Shown: positions 43,756-53,264, numbered from the stretch's first letter. The stretch is DNA of 64,000 nucleotides from Thermatribacter sp048814795 (GCA_048814795.1 CP184673.1:1364001-1428000); one strand, 5' to 3'. The notes: a model not told the origin generated them from the letters alone. Made by a program: numbers and translations.

Positions 43756-44579
43756 AATTGAATGCGGGCTACAAGTTCCCTTATTATGGTTGTTAATTTT
43801 GGTTCTGCCTTGTTAGCTGCTTCCACGATTTCTTCAAAGTTGACCGGTTCCACTACTCCATCAATTGCCAGATCGGTTATACAAGAAATACCAAACACTC
43901 TTATTCCTGCATGTTTAGCTACGATGACTTCAGGAACGGTTGACATACCGACAGCGTCTGCACCAATGGTTATCAGGAATCGGTATTCTGCTGGAGTTTC
44001 CAGGTTAGGTCCAGGAAGAGCCACATAGACTCCCTGATGCACGTAAAACCCTTTTTCTATAGCTATACTTAAAGCCAGCTCTCGCAGTTCTTTATCATAG
44101 GCTTGCGACATATCCGGAAAACGTGGTCCAAGTTCTGGATCATTGGGTCCTCGAAGAGGGTTGTCTCCTAAAAGATTTATGTGATCGGTGATGATCATCA
44201 AATCTCCTTTTTTCATATTCCGATTCATGCCGCCTGCTGCATTACTTATAATAAGTATTTCTATGCCCAGGGCTTTCATAACTCTCACTGGAAAAGTTAT
44301 TTGTTGCATGGTGTAACCTTCGTAGTAATGGAATCTTCCCTGCATGGCAACTACTGCTTTCCCAGAAAGGTTTCCTAATACCAGATTTCCCTGGTGGCTT
44401 TCTACTGTGGATACTGGGAAATTGGGTATTTCCTGGTAAGGAATAACTCTTTCTATGTCAATATCGTCTACCAAAGCACCAAGACCCGTTCCTAAAATAA
44501 TTCCTATTTTGGGACTAAGTTTGGTTCTTTCTTTAATAAAAGCACTGGTTTCCTGAATTTTGGCTTTCAAGTTTTCCAT
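43752..44579 (-). CDS. Purine nucleoside phosphorylase (trimeric type)
   Basis: This 275-residue phosphorylase has the PNP/MTAP family motifs IILGTGLGALVDD, GRFHYYEGYTMQQ, ISNAAGGMN, TDHINLLGDNPLRGPN, ADAVGMSTVPEVI and the base-binding CITDLAID. It splits purine nucleosides with phosphate. The ATG at 44579 follows AAGGAG with an 11-nt spacer. Methylthioadenosine use is possible given mtnA nearby but is not shown by the sequence. Confidence 0.93.
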   Translation of the reverse strand: MENLKAKIQETSAFIKERTKLSPKIGIILGTGLGALVDDIDIERVIPYQEIPNFPVSTVESHQGNLVLGNLSGKAVVAMQGRFHYYEGYTMQQITFPVRVMKALGIEILIISNAAGGMNRNMKKGDLMIITDHINLLGDNPLRGPNDPELGPRFPDMSQAYDKELRELALSIAIEKGFYVHQGVYVALPGPNLETPAEYRFLITIGADAVGMSTVPEVIVAKHAGIRVFGISCITDLAIDGVVEPVNFEEIVEAANKAEPKLTTIIRELVARIQL

Positions 44580-44608
44580 TGCTCATATCACTCCTTGCTG
44601 TTCTATTT

Positions 44609-45511
44609 TTATTTTCTTGGGAAGTGCCTATCGTAAGCTTCTTGCAAAGCCTTCCTGGTTATGTGGGTGTAAATTTGGGTGGTTGAGATATCGCTATGCC
44701 CGAGGCATTCTTGAATTATGCGCAGATCAGCTCCATTTTCAAGTATATGGGTTGCAAAGGTATGCCGCAAAGTATGAGGTGTTACGTTTTTAGCTATACC
44801 TGCTTCGCGCGTATAACGCTTTATTATGTTCCATACGCTTTGACGAGTTATCGGTTTTCCCGAAGGTCCCAGGAAAATAAAATTGCTTCTTTTCCCTTTT
44901 AAGAAGTGAGGCCTGCTCTTGGCAAGATAAGCTTCAATAGCTATTTTTGCTTCTTCTCCAAAAGGTACGATTCTTTCCTTAAACCCTTTCCCCCAGAGGC
45001 GCAGCATGCGGTTTTGAAGGTCAAGGTGGGAAAACTCAAGATTCACCAGTTCACTCACTCTCAAGCCACTACTGTAAAGGAGTTCCAGTATGGCTTTATC
45101 CCTTAACCCCGAAGGCTTGGTAGTATCGGGAAGAGCCAGGATTGCTTCCATCTCTTCAAGGGTTAGTACCCGAGGTATTTTCCTTTTTATTTTGGGAACA
45201 TCAAGCGAATGGGCTAAATTTTCCTCTATTAAATTTTTTTTAAGCAGAAAAGAAAAAAAAGACCTCAGAGCAGAGATACGTCGGGCTAAAGTGGTGGAGG
45301 TATGCCCAGTTCTGTGTTGCCAATTCAGAAACTCTTCCAGATCTTGTAATTTAAGTTCTTTAAAAGATGTAACCTTTTTTTCATTTAGAAAAGAGCAAAA
45401 CACCTTTAGGTCGTTTTCGTAAGAATAGAGCGTGTTTTCAGAAACCCTCTTTTCCCAGTAAAGAAAATCGAGAAAGGCGTCAATTGCTTCTTGAAGATTT
45501 CTTAGAGACAT
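44609..45511 (-). CDS. Tyrosine recombinase XerC/XerD type
   Basis: The 300-residue site-specific recombinase has all catalytic residues: Arg151 (SSGLRVSEL), Lys175, His246-x-x-Arg249 (HTLRH), His272 (LGHSDISTT) and Tyr281. The N-terminal SAM-like core-binding domain spans residues ~1-105. It is housekeeping-like, set within an operon, with no attachment sites or integrase-associated genes beside it; its role is most likely chromosome-dimer resolution. It overlaps lgt by 32 bp. Confidence 0.93.
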   Translation of the reverse strand: MSLRNLQEAIDAFLDFLYWEKRVSENTLYSYENDLKVFCSFLNEKKVTSFKELKLQDLEEFLNWQHRTGHTSTTLARRISALRSFFSFLLKKNLIEENLAHSLDVPKIKRKIPRVLTLEEMEAILALPDTTKPSGLRDKAILELLYSSGLRVSELVNLEFSHLDLQNRMLRLWGKGFKERIVPFGEEAKIAIEAYLAKSRPHFLKGKRSNFIFLGPSGKPITRQSVWNIIKRYTREAGIAKNVTPHTLRHTFATHILENGADLRIIQECLGHSDISTTQIYTHITRKALQEAYDRHFPRK

Positions 45512-46247
45512 AGCTTTTTATTACCTTTTTTAGACAAAGTCCAGCGACAATTAGAAAAATGCTGGCCAACTGAGCCTTAGTGAGCAAACCCGCAATCGCA
45601 AAAGGTTCGTCTCTTAAATATTCTATCAGAAAGCGGGCGATCCCATAAAGCCATAAGTAATCAAAAAAAAGTGCTCCTTCAAATTGTTTTTTTCTTTCCA
45701 AGCGAAGCAGCACAAAAAGAATAATCAAAGAATAGAAAGAAGAGTATATTTGAGTGGGGTAACGAAAACCAGAGAGGTGGGGAAAATGCACTCCCAGGGG
45801 AAAGGAAGTAAAAGAGCAAGTTCTTCCATAACAACAACCGTTTAAAAAACAACCTATTCTGGCAATAGCATATCCCAGGGCAAGCGGTGGCGAGAGAATA
45901 TCAAACAGTTTTAAAAGGGATTGCTTTTTAAGGTGAAGATAGGGTAGAACCAGGAGCAGCCCTCCAATTAATCCTCCTAAAAAAGTCAGCCCCCCTTCTC
46001 TAAGGTTGAAGATGTACCAGAAATTATTTTTATACAGTTCCCAATTAAGAATGACGTAAGTTATTCGAGATCCAAAGATTGCTCCCAAGATAGCAAGAAT
46101 GCTTACTTCAACGACCGTTTCCTGAGAAACTCCATATTTTTGAGCCCTCTTCATAGCGTAGATGACCCCAACCAAGAAAGCAACGCCCAACATTACACCA
46201 TAAGAGTAAATTGGCAGAGACCCTATATAAAAAAGTATACGTCTCAT
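45480..46247 (-). CDS. lgt: Prolipoprotein diacylglyceryl transferase
   Basis: Lgt attaches diacylglycerol to lipobox cysteines in the inner membrane. The 255-residue protein has about seven helices and the Lgt signature ARIGCFLNGCCYGR, with the preceding REGGLTFLGGLIGG and the later RYPTQIY (substrate Arg/Tyr). The usual GRIGNF is ARIGCF, a mild variation. The ATG overlaps the stop of the TonB-like gene by 4 bp. Confidence 0.93.
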   Translation of the reverse strand: MRRILFYIGSLPIYSYGVMLGVAFLVGVIYAMKRAQKYGVSQETVVEVSILAILGAIFGSRITYVILNWELYKNNFWYIFNLREGGLTFLGGLIGGLLLVLPYLHLKKQSLLKLFDILSPPLALGYAIARIGCFLNGCCYGRTCSFTSFPLGVHFPHLSGFRYPTQIYSSFYSLIILFVLLRLERKKQFEGALFFDYLWLYGIARFLIEYLRDEPFAIAGLLTKAQLASIFLIVAGLCLKKVIKSYVSKKSSRSN

Positions 46248-47701
46248 TGAAACACCACCTTTGTCTTCTCATCTACTACTTCTATCCATACTTTTCCAGG
46301 AGGCATGACCAGCTTCTCTCCGTTTTCCAAGTAGTAGCTTGTTTTGCCCTCCAGAGTTGGCTTTGACCAGATTACCGGGATAAGCTTGCCCTGAAAACAG
46401 GCCCAGCCTCTACCCTTACCTACAAAGTTTATTGCCAGTCTACCTTCTTCATCTTTAACTGTTTGTTTGGTGACCTGGACGATTAAGGTCCGAGAAGTTA
46501 TTGGGTTACCGTTTAGGGCATCAATGTGAGTTTCTCCGTTAACCTTTCTGAGGTAGATGTTTCTTGTTGGATCGTACTCGAAAGATACCCGGTAGTTGTT
46601 TGTATAATTAATCTCTATTTTCTTTGCTGATGAAAAAGCTTCATCGCCGAGGTTTAGGTTTCCAGAAACCGGAAAATAAGAGGCCAGAACTGGCTTGTTG
46701 TAACCCAGTTTGTTACCTTCTCCCTTAAGGGAAGCCAAAGAAGTATATAGATTATGAGGTGGATTACGATCTTTACTACGCCAAAAAGCTTTGAAGTTTT
46801 TCATCTCATCGATATGATCCAGGGCGAGCTGTTGCAAGTACGTATAAGCTTCCACACTCCCTCCGCAGTGTACCAGCACGGCGTTATGCTCTGCTGCTTT
46901 CATTACAAAGTAAGGCCTTGCGCTACGTAGCGGTCCTATTTTTTCGACGTCTTCTGACTGGAATATGGCCAGGAATCTGGTAATTCCACCCTCGGTCATG
47001 ATTTCGTAAACGATGTCGGCCTGGCTCAATCCGGACTGAGGGCGAGCTGCAGGAGCATTTTCTATGATCACTGCGAAAGGCCTCTGGGTGAAGGGAGACT
47101 TTTTTTCGACGTCGGAAGTAGGCGGAGCAATGTCTCCCATAAGGAGGTTTTTGCCAGTAGTGCTTTCCACTTCCTGGGTTGTGCGTTCAGCAATTTTGGC
47201 AAGTAGTGGCGAGGTACCACTCTCTTCTATTGTATTCTTGATGACTTCAGTTGAAAGTATACTCTGTTTTTGAAGTTTTTCTTCGACCTTGATTTCTTCG
47301 CCTTTGGTTAGTAGTTCTGCTCCTGAAGGTAAGGATCTTGCCAGGGTCAGGTCTGCTGGTGGTAGTTCGATTTCTGGTTTGGGTAGTTGAGTCTGGGGCT
47401 TGTTGGATTCTACACTGGTCGAAAGCTCTTCTTCAATCGTTTGTGGTGGTTGCTGGATGTTCTCTTCTTTAGGTGTTACTTGAGGCTTCAGCTCAGCAAT
47501 TTCCTGGATTTCCTCAGGCTTCAGGCTTGCGGGTGTTTCTTCGGCTGGTAATTCCAGAAGCTCTACCATAAATATTTTTTCTTCTGGTTTAGGGAGATAG
47601 CGATAAGAAAGCCAGTAAACCGAAGCTGCTGCTATAATTAATATGTTTATAAGGATAGATATAGAGAGAGCAAAAGACCATACTCTTTTTTCATCAAGCA
47701 T
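46244..47701 (-). CDS. TonB-like N-terminus fused to a YerB (DUF3048) domain
   Basis: The 485-residue protein starts like TonB: a short cytoplasmic stretch, one membrane helix (about 9-30), FMVELLELPAEETP, and a long proline/glutamate-rich spacer (about 45-195). Where a TonB C-terminal domain should follow, residues ~200-485 are a DUF3048 lipoprotein-YerB-like domain (RPFAVIIENAPAARPQSGLSQ, EGGITRFLAIFQS, IGPLRSARPYFV, RNPPHNLYTSL). It lies directly behind exbB and exbD, so it is placed to be the energised partner. The DUF3048 role is unknown. Confidence 0.82.
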   Translation of the reverse strand: MLDEKRVWSFALSISILINILIIAAASVYWLSYRYLPKPEEKIFMVELLELPAEETPASLKPEEIQEIAELKPQVTPKEENIQQPPQTIEEELSTSVESNKPQTQLPKPEIELPPADLTLARSLPSGAELLTKGEEIKVEEKLQKQSILSTEVIKNTIEESGTSPLLAKIAERTTQEVESTTGKNLLMGDIAPPTSDVEKKSPFTQRPFAVIIENAPAARPQSGLSQADIVYEIMTEGGITRFLAIFQSEDVEKIGPLRSARPYFVMKAAEHNAVLVHCGGSVEAYTYLQQLALDHIDEMKNFKAFWRSKDRNPPHNLYTSLASLKGEGNKLGYNKPVLASYFPVSGNLNLGDEAFSSAKKIEINYTNNYRVSFEYDPTRNIYLRKVNGETHIDALNGNPITSRTLIVQVTKQTVKDEEGRLAINFVGKGRGWACFQGKLIPVIWSKPTLEGKTSYYLENGEKLVMPPGKVWIEVVDEKTKVVFQ

Positions 47702-47707
47702 TTATGA

Positions 47708-48124
47708 TCACTCTTTTTCAGGGGGCCTGGTAGCTATGGCCATTTTTTGAACGCCTGCTTTTTTCAGGACGTCCATGATGCGAACCACTCTACCGTGCAA
47801 CACGTTTTTGTCTGCTTCAATGACTACAGCAATTCCCGGCTCTTTGCGTAACTCTACCACAATGAGGTTAGGAAACTCTTCCCAGGTTACAAAGGAACCG
47901 TTAATGAAAAGGCGATTATCTTCGGTAATGGTTACGGTAAGAGTTTTCCCTTCTCCAAGTTGTGAAAAGTCGGCAGTGGGAAGATTAACCTGCGCCCCGG
48001 TTTCGATGCTTATAAAAGTAGTGGTTACCATAAAGAAAATCACCAGCTGGAGAATTACATCCACCAGTGGGGTCATATTAACTTCTGGTTTCGATTTTTT
48101 CTTCGTCCGTCGAAACCGAAACAT
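47708..48124 (-). CDS. exbD: ExbD/TolR-type biopolymer transport protein
   Basis: This 138-residue protein has a cytoplasmic N-terminus, a single membrane helix with the proton-path aspartate in VNMTPLVDVILQLVIFFMVTT, and a periplasmic domain ending VVRIMDVLKKAGVQKMAIAT. It couples the proton-motive force with ExbB. The ATG follows AAAGAGGTTCAAG; the gene overlaps exbB by 47 bp. Confidence 0.93.
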   Translation of the reverse strand: MFRFRRTKKKSKPEVNMTPLVDVILQLVIFFMVTTTFISIETGAQVNLPTADFSQLGEGKTLTVTITEDNRLFINGSFVTWEEFPNLIVVELRKEPGIAVVIEADKNVLHGRVVRIMDVLKKAGVQKMAIATRPPEKE

Positions 48125-48791
48125 CTTGAACCTCTTTTTGGAATTTTTCTTGGGAAGAAGCTGTTCCAGAAAGCAACCCAGCTTCTTCTTCGATTATCTC
48201 TAAAATCTCACCGCTTACTCTTTCAATCTCGTTCATTAAGCTTTCTGCGGTATTAGAGAGGTAATGGTGCGCTATGATGGTTGGTATGGCTACCGATAGA
48301 CCGGCAGCAGTTGTGATTAAAGCTTCAGAAATACCACCGGCCATTTCCGCGGGCCGGCCCACGCCCACAGCCGAAATTACGTTGAAGGTCTTAATCATGC
48401 CGGTTACTGTTCCAAGCAGTCCCAGGAGGGGAGAAATGTTGGCGATAGTTACCAGAGTATTCAGTCGTTTTTCGAGGTAAGGAAGTTCCTGTAGAGCTGC
48501 TGTTTCCATAGCTTCTCTTGCCTCACGGGGGTGTCCGGCAAAATATCTTTTGAGACCTGAAAGGATGATCTTGGAGGCAATACAGGGATTTTTCTGACTT
48601 AAGTCTACCAGTGAAGATAAGTCTCGCTGGAGTAAGGGTTTCCTTATTGACTTAAAAAATCTTCGGTGCTTTTCGCGAGTGTTGCGCAACACATACCATC
48701 GCTCTATAGTGACTGCGAGGAAAATTACCGAACAGACGAGTATAGGGTACATTATATAGCCACCCTTAGTGACTATTGAGAAAATCTGCAT
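48078..48791 (-). CDS. exbB: ExbB/TolQ-type proton channel protein
   Basis: This 237-residue MotA/TolQ/ExbB-family protein has three membrane helices: one near the N-terminus (GGYIMYPILVCSVIFLAV) and two in the conserved domain (SPLLGLLGTVTGMIKTF; GISEALITTAAGLSVAIPTI). It forms the proton channel with ExbD. The long C-terminal tail is mostly charged. The ATG follows AGGAGGTTCGATAT, 24 nt after the TPR gene stop. Confidence 0.93.
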   Translation of the reverse strand: MQIFSIVTKGGYIMYPILVCSVIFLAVTIERWYVLRNTREKHRRFFKSIRKPLLQRDLSSLVDLSQKNPCIASKIILSGLKRYFAGHPREAREAMETAALQELPYLEKRLNTLVTIANISPLLGLLGTVTGMIKTFNVISAVGVGRPAEMAGGISEALITTAAGLSVAIPTIIAHHYLSNTAESLMNEIERVSGEILEIIEEEAGLLSGTASSQEKFQKEVQDVSVSTDEEKIETRS

Positions 48792-48815
48792 ATATCGAAC
48801 CTCCTAAAAATTAGC

Positions 48816-51800
48816 TTATTCTTCCCCCAGAGCAGCCATTCGCTGGTTGGCCTTTTCTCTCCACTGCTCGTTTTTTGCCTTTTGAAAAAGCTCAAGATAC
48901 ACCTCTTTCGCTTTTTCGTAATTTCCTGTTAATTCTAACGCTACACCCAGAAGATAGGTTGTTTTTTCCCAGATTTCCAAGTTTTCAGATTTTTCCGGAT
49001 AGAGCTCCAGGGCCAGGCTTAGAAATTCAGTTGCTTTTTCTAAGTTGTTCATTTTAAGGTATACGCTACCCAGACGGTAATAAGCATAGAGCTTTTCCTC
49101 GGAAGAGATAGCTTTTTGGGCTAGCTCTTCAAGAACTGGTAATGCTTGCTGATAGTTTTCCTGAAGCAAGTAAATATCTGCAAGCAAGGATTTGAGTTCC
49201 CTGTAATATTTGCCTTCGGGAAATAAGTTCTGGTATTCTTTGATTAACTCTTCGACCTGCTTTTTATCACCGAGATGATACGCAGACCATATGCTGAAGT
49301 AAAGCACTTTCTCGCGATCAGGGTTTTGGGGGAAGCGTTGAATAAAAGAGAGAGCTTCCTGCAAGAAATGGGAATATTCTTTTTGGACGTAAAGTTCTTC
49401 AAGTTGCATAAGATAGGCTTTTTCAGCGTATTCGGGAATGTCCTTAAGCTTTTGGAGTAGGTCTTGGTTTTTTTGATACTCTCCCTTTTGGTGATAGAGA
49501 CTGGCCAATTTCCACTGATAAAGGGGATCCTGGCTGGTTAGACAGAGCTTATAGTAATTATCAATGGCTTTTTCAAGCTCTCCCTGCTGGTAATTGATTT
49601 CTCCCAGGTAAAGCAAGATTTCTTCCTGAAACTCTTGAGGAAGAAGTTCTAAAGAGGATTCAAATAAAGCTTTTGCGGTTTTTAGATCTCCTTCAAAATA
49701 TAAAGCTTTGCCTTTCAAAAGGAAGAAGATACCCTTTTGGGGGTCAGAGAGACTATCAGACGCTATCTCCTTCAGGACCTTAAGGGCTTCTGAGTATTTT
49801 TGCTGGTCGATCAAAAAAGAAGCCTTCTCAAGAGCCTCTTTTACTGGATCTTTTAGGACCTGTTCAGGATCTTCTCCGGCAAGCGTAATGAGCTCTTTAG
49901 CCTTTTCTTTAAGGCCAAGCTCGTAATACGCCCAGGCGACTATTAAAAGGTATTCTTTTTCGTATTCAGAAGCTTTTTGTTTGCGAAAAAGTTTTTCCCC
50001 TGTTCTTACTACTTTTTCCCAATCCTTTTCTTGGGAGTACAGTTTTATCTGGGTTTTGTAAAGCTCCTTAGGGAAAGCACTTTCAAACAGGGCGGATTTT
50101 TCTTCAAGGAGCTGTTTGGCTTTACTGAGTTCACCTCTTTCAAGCAGAGAAACAGCTATTTTGAACTGAGCCTCAGTCGACAATTTACTATTTGGATATT
50201 GATTCAAAAACTTTTCGAAATGCTCTATAGCTTTTTTCCAATCTTTTTGCTGGTAGAAAGCGTTAGCCTGATAAAAAGCACCTTTTTCACCACTCATTTC
50301 CTGAAATATGTTCAGGGCCTTTCCGGTGTCTCCGCTTTCTTGGTAAGCCAACCCCAGTATTTCCATTACTTGTGGCCGGAAGGCACTTTCAGGAAATTTG
50401 TGTAGTAAATCTTCGTATATTTGGATGCATTCGCTGTATCTTTTCTGTTTGAAGAACGCGTACCCGTACCAGAAGGTCGCCTGATCCAGGTATTTACTTT
50501 GTGGGAAACGGAGTTGAAACTGACGATAATGACTATTAAGTTCTGGTAATTTCAAGGTTCTGGCTTCTGCTTCCAGTCTGAGTAATTCTGCTTCTTCTAT
50601 AAAGGTGGCGTAAGGAAACTTGTTTATAAGCTTGTTTAACTCTCTGAGGCTTTCTTCCCATTGTTCAAGTTTACTGAGACAAAAGGCTTTACCCCACAAA
50701 GCTTCTTCCTGGAGTTTACTATCAGTAGCTTTTTCGGCTTGACTGTAAAACTGTACTGCTCTTTCCCATTCCCTTTTTTGAGTTAAAAGATTGCCTATTA
50801 AAAGGGATGCCTGATAGAGTTCTGGGTTTTCCCGAAGCGCTCTTTCAGCGGTTTTCAAAGCTTGATCAGTATTGCCCCATCCCAGGATCTCCATACTCAG
50901 GTCGTATAGTTGGTAAGATCTTTCCTGGGGATCGTTGAGCAACTCTATACTTTTTAGTCTCTTTTCAATGTAACTTTTTTCTTCGCCGAGATAATAGTAA
51001 CACCGAGCAATATATTCATGAGCCTTCTGAAAATTAGGGTTTTTGTTAATGGCTTCTTCAAAAAAGGTAAGAGCCTCGCGATATTCCGCTTTTTGATAGA
51101 GCTCTAAGCCTTGATTGAAACTTTGGAGTGTTTCACGGCCGTAAATTTTTTCCTGGATGGTTTTATCCAGAAATCTCTGAGCCTGAGCGTGAAAAGGGTC
51201 TATTTCTAAAAGCTTTTTCCAGACCTTTTCGGCTTCGTTTAATTCACCAAGATCGTAAAGGGTTCTACCTAAGAAATAATAGGCTTCTTTCATTTCGGGG
51301 TTAGCTTCTACGGCTTTATTAAGTAAGGCTTTTGCTTTGGATAAATCCCTTGCAACATAACTTTTATAGCCCTCTACGTAAAGTGAGTAGGCCTCTTTGC
51401 CAAATTTTTCTGCTTTGGAGTAAAAATCTAATAAATAGAGCGCTTCGTCATGTTGAGGGTTTTTACTCAGGATTTTCCTGAGAGAAGTTATTGCTTCCTG
51501 AATGTTGTTCTCCTCGTAGAGGATTTTGGCTTTTAAGAGCAAGACTTGTGAAGAATCAGACTCAATTTCTTCAGCTTTTTTTAAGGTTTGTAAAGCAAGG
51601 TTGTATTTTTTCTGGAATAAATACAAATTAGCCAGTTGCAGGTACGCATTAAGCAAGTTTTCGATGGCAAAGGCTCTGACTTTTTCTTTTTCCAAAAGCT
51701 GTAGATATTTTTCCCAGGCTTCGGCTTCTTTGGCAAGCCATCCTGTTTGATGATACATTAAGGCAAGGTAAAGGTAGGTTTCTCGATATTCAGGTGCATT

Positions 51801-52493
51801 ATGAACAGTCTCTGTAGCCAGGGTAAAAGCTTGTTGCCAGAGAGGCTTGTCCGGAAATTGTGATTCCTGGTTGTAGGTATTCAAAGCTTTTTTCATTCTG
51901 GCAATCGCTTTATAAAGGGGTAAGATTTTTGTTGCTTCAAAGTTGGGATATTCTATATTAATTTTTGCATCTGGAACTAACACGTGAATTATTTCTTCGG
52001 TAAAGTGTTTGCCAAGTAAAGAAAGATTGTTCAGCTGGAAAGCTTGACTGGCCAGGTTGACCGTTTCACCACTTACTTTCAAAAACAACCGAGGACTTAC
52101 TATAAGATTTTGCTGGTTGTTGAACTCTCTGTAAAGAACTGAACCTGTGAGAACGTAGTCACACTGGGTTTTGTTACTAATTTGCTCCAGGAAACTGCTG
52201 GTGAGAAAGGTATTAGAAGAATTGTCTATTCCTTCAAGAAGAATTTCAGTTTCGAAAGAACTAAAGATTTCGAAATATCCACTTTGCTCCAGGCCAATTT
52301 TTATCATGTCCCTTACTAAGTAACCAAGTGCGTATTCGCCTTTTTCTCTTTCTACAAAAGGTAAGCAGACAATTCTGGGTAAATTTTGGCCAGAGGCAGG
52401 AAGAGTAAGCAAGAAAAATAAGACTAAGAAGAGAATTACATTTCCAAGCCAAATTGCTTTTAATTGATTTTTCAAAAAGATGGATAAAGTCAA
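48816..52493 (-). CDS. Giant TPR protein with TolB-like N-terminal domain
   Basis: The 1225-residue exported or membrane-anchored protein has an N-terminal hydrophobic segment (about 15-35, ending LPASGQ), a ~150-residue domain like the TolB/FlgO N-terminal fold (RIVCLPFVEREKGEYALG...CDYVLTGSVLYREF), then TPR units for nearly the whole remainder. Typical units are MKEAYYFLGRTLYDLGELNEAEKVW-like helix pairs. The start is TTG behind AGGAG. Position upstream of exbB-exbD suggests a periplasmic scaffold working with that motor, comparable in spirit to TolB and CpoB; this is inference. Confidence 0.8.
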   Translation of the reverse strand: MTLSIFLKNQLKAIWLGNVILFLVLFFLLTLPASGQNLPRIVCLPFVEREKGEYALGYLVRDMIKIGLEQSGYFEIFSSFETEILLEGIDNSSNTFLTSSFLEQISNKTQCDYVLTGSVLYREFNNQQNLIVSPRLFLKVSGETVNLASQAFQLNNLSLLGKHFTEEIIHVLVPDAKINIEYPNFEATKILPLYKAIARMKKALNTYNQESQFPDKPLWQQAFTLATETVHNAPEYRETYLYLALMYHQTGWLAKEAEAWEKYLQLLEKEKVRAFAIENLLNAYLQLANLYLFQKKYNLALQTLKKAEEIESDSSQVLLLKAKILYEENNIQEAITSLRKILSKNPQHDEALYLLDFYSKAEKFGKEAYSLYVEGYKSYVARDLSKAKALLNKAVEANPEMKEAYYFLGRTLYDLGELNEAEKVWKKLLEIDPFHAQAQRFLDKTIQEKIYGRETLQSFNQGLELYQKAEYREALTFFEEAINKNPNFQKAHEYIARCYYYLGEEKSYIEKRLKSIELLNDPQERSYQLYDLSMEILGWGNTDQALKTAERALRENPELYQASLLIGNLLTQKREWERAVQFYSQAEKATDSKLQEEALWGKAFCLSKLEQWEESLRELNKLINKFPYATFIEEAELLRLEAEARTLKLPELNSHYRQFQLRFPQSKYLDQATFWYGYAFFKQKRYSECIQIYEDLLHKFPESAFRPQVMEILGLAYQESGDTGKALNIFQEMSGEKGAFYQANAFYQQKDWKKAIEHFEKFLNQYPNSKLSTEAQFKIAVSLLERGELSKAKQLLEEKSALFESAFPKELYKTQIKLYSQEKDWEKVVRTGEKLFRKQKASEYEKEYLLIVAWAYYELGLKEKAKELITLAGEDPEQVLKDPVKEALEKASFLIDQQKYSEALKVLKEIASDSLSDPQKGIFFLLKGKALYFEGDLKTAKALFESSLELLPQEFQEEILLYLGEINYQQGELEKAIDNYYKLCLTSQDPLYQWKLASLYHQKGEYQKNQDLLQKLKDIPEYAEKAYLMQLEELYVQKEYSHFLQEALSFIQRFPQNPDREKVLYFSIWSAYHLGDKKQVEELIKEYQNLFPEGKYYRELKSLLADIYLLQENYQQALPVLEELAQKAISSEEKLYAYYRLGSVYLKMNNLEKATEFLSLALELYPEKSENLEIWEKTTYLLGVALELTGNYEKAKEVYLELFQKAKNEQWREKANQRMAALGEE

Positions 52494-52505
52494 AGCTCTA
52501 CGCTC

Positions 52506-53264
52506 CTATCCAAAACGACCTGTCAGGTAGTCTTCGGTTTCTTTTTTCTGAGGGTTAGTAAAGATCTGATGGGTTGGTCCAAATTCAACAAGCCTGCCCA
52601 TAAGCAGAAAAGCTGTGTAATCTGAGGTTCGTGCCGCTTCCTGCATGTTGTGGGTTACCAGAACAATAGTGTATCGATCTTTTAGGGTTTTTATTAGTTC
52701 CTCTATACGAGCCGTGGCAATTGGGTCCAGAGCTGAGGCCGGTTCGTCCATGAGCAGTACTTCGGGCTCTACGGCTATGGCTCTTGCAATGCAAAGCCTT
52801 TGTTGTTGACCTCCTGAAAGCAGAAGCGCTGATCCGTGAAGGCGATCTTTCACCTCTTCCCAGAGTGCTGCCGCTTTCAGGCTCTCCTCTACTCTTTGAG
52901 CAATGGCCTTTTTATCTTTCCATCCCTGAATTTTCAAACCGTAAGCTACATTTTCAAAAATGCTTTTAGGAAAAGGATTTGGCTTTTGAAAGACCATTCC
53001 TATTCTTTGCCGCAACTTAACGGGATCCACACTGTTTTCGTATATGTTTTGATTTTCGAAAATTATTTCGCCCTCTATTCTCATATTTTCAAAGAAGTCG
53101 TTCATTCTGTTTATGCTTCTCAACAAAGTCGATTTACCACATCCGGAAGGCCCAATTATTGCTGTAACCTTGTTTTCAGGTATATCCATATTTATGTCAA
53201 ACAGCACCTGTTTTTCTCCAAAAAAAACGCTAAAATTTTTTATGGAAATTTTCCCAGCGGACAT
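52506..53264 (-). CDS. pstB: Phosphate ABC transporter ATP-binding protein PstB
   Basis: The 252-residue ATPase has IGPSGCGKSTLLRSINRMND, QKPNPFPKSIFENVAYG, signature LSGGQQQRLCIARAIAVEP and Walker B LLMDEPASALDP, all PstB-specific. It energises high-affinity phosphate import. No pstS, pstC, pstA or phoU is adjacent, so the other parts must lie elsewhere. It precedes the TPR gene by 12 nt. A 14-nt palindrome GCTTAAATTTAAGC (53297-53310) lies upstream. Confidence 0.95.
   Translation of the reverse strand: MSAGKISIKNFSVFFGEKQVLFDINMDIPENKVTAIIGPSGCGKSTLLRSINRMNDFFENMRIEGEIIFENQNIYENSVDPVKLRQRIGMVFQKPNPFPKSIFENVAYGLKIQGWKDKKAIAQRVEESLKAAALWEEVKDRLHGSALLLSGGQQQRLCIARAIAVEPEVLLMDEPASALDPIATARIEELIKTLKDRYTIVLVTHNMQEAARTSDYTAFLLMGRLVEFGPTHQIFTNPQKKETEDYLTGRFG

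Noticed and set aside
44609..45511. Tyrosine recombinase as a sign of an integrated element
   Set aside because: It is embedded in a housekeeping operon with lgt and a phosphorylase, with no attachment repeats, phage genes or tRNA junction next to it.
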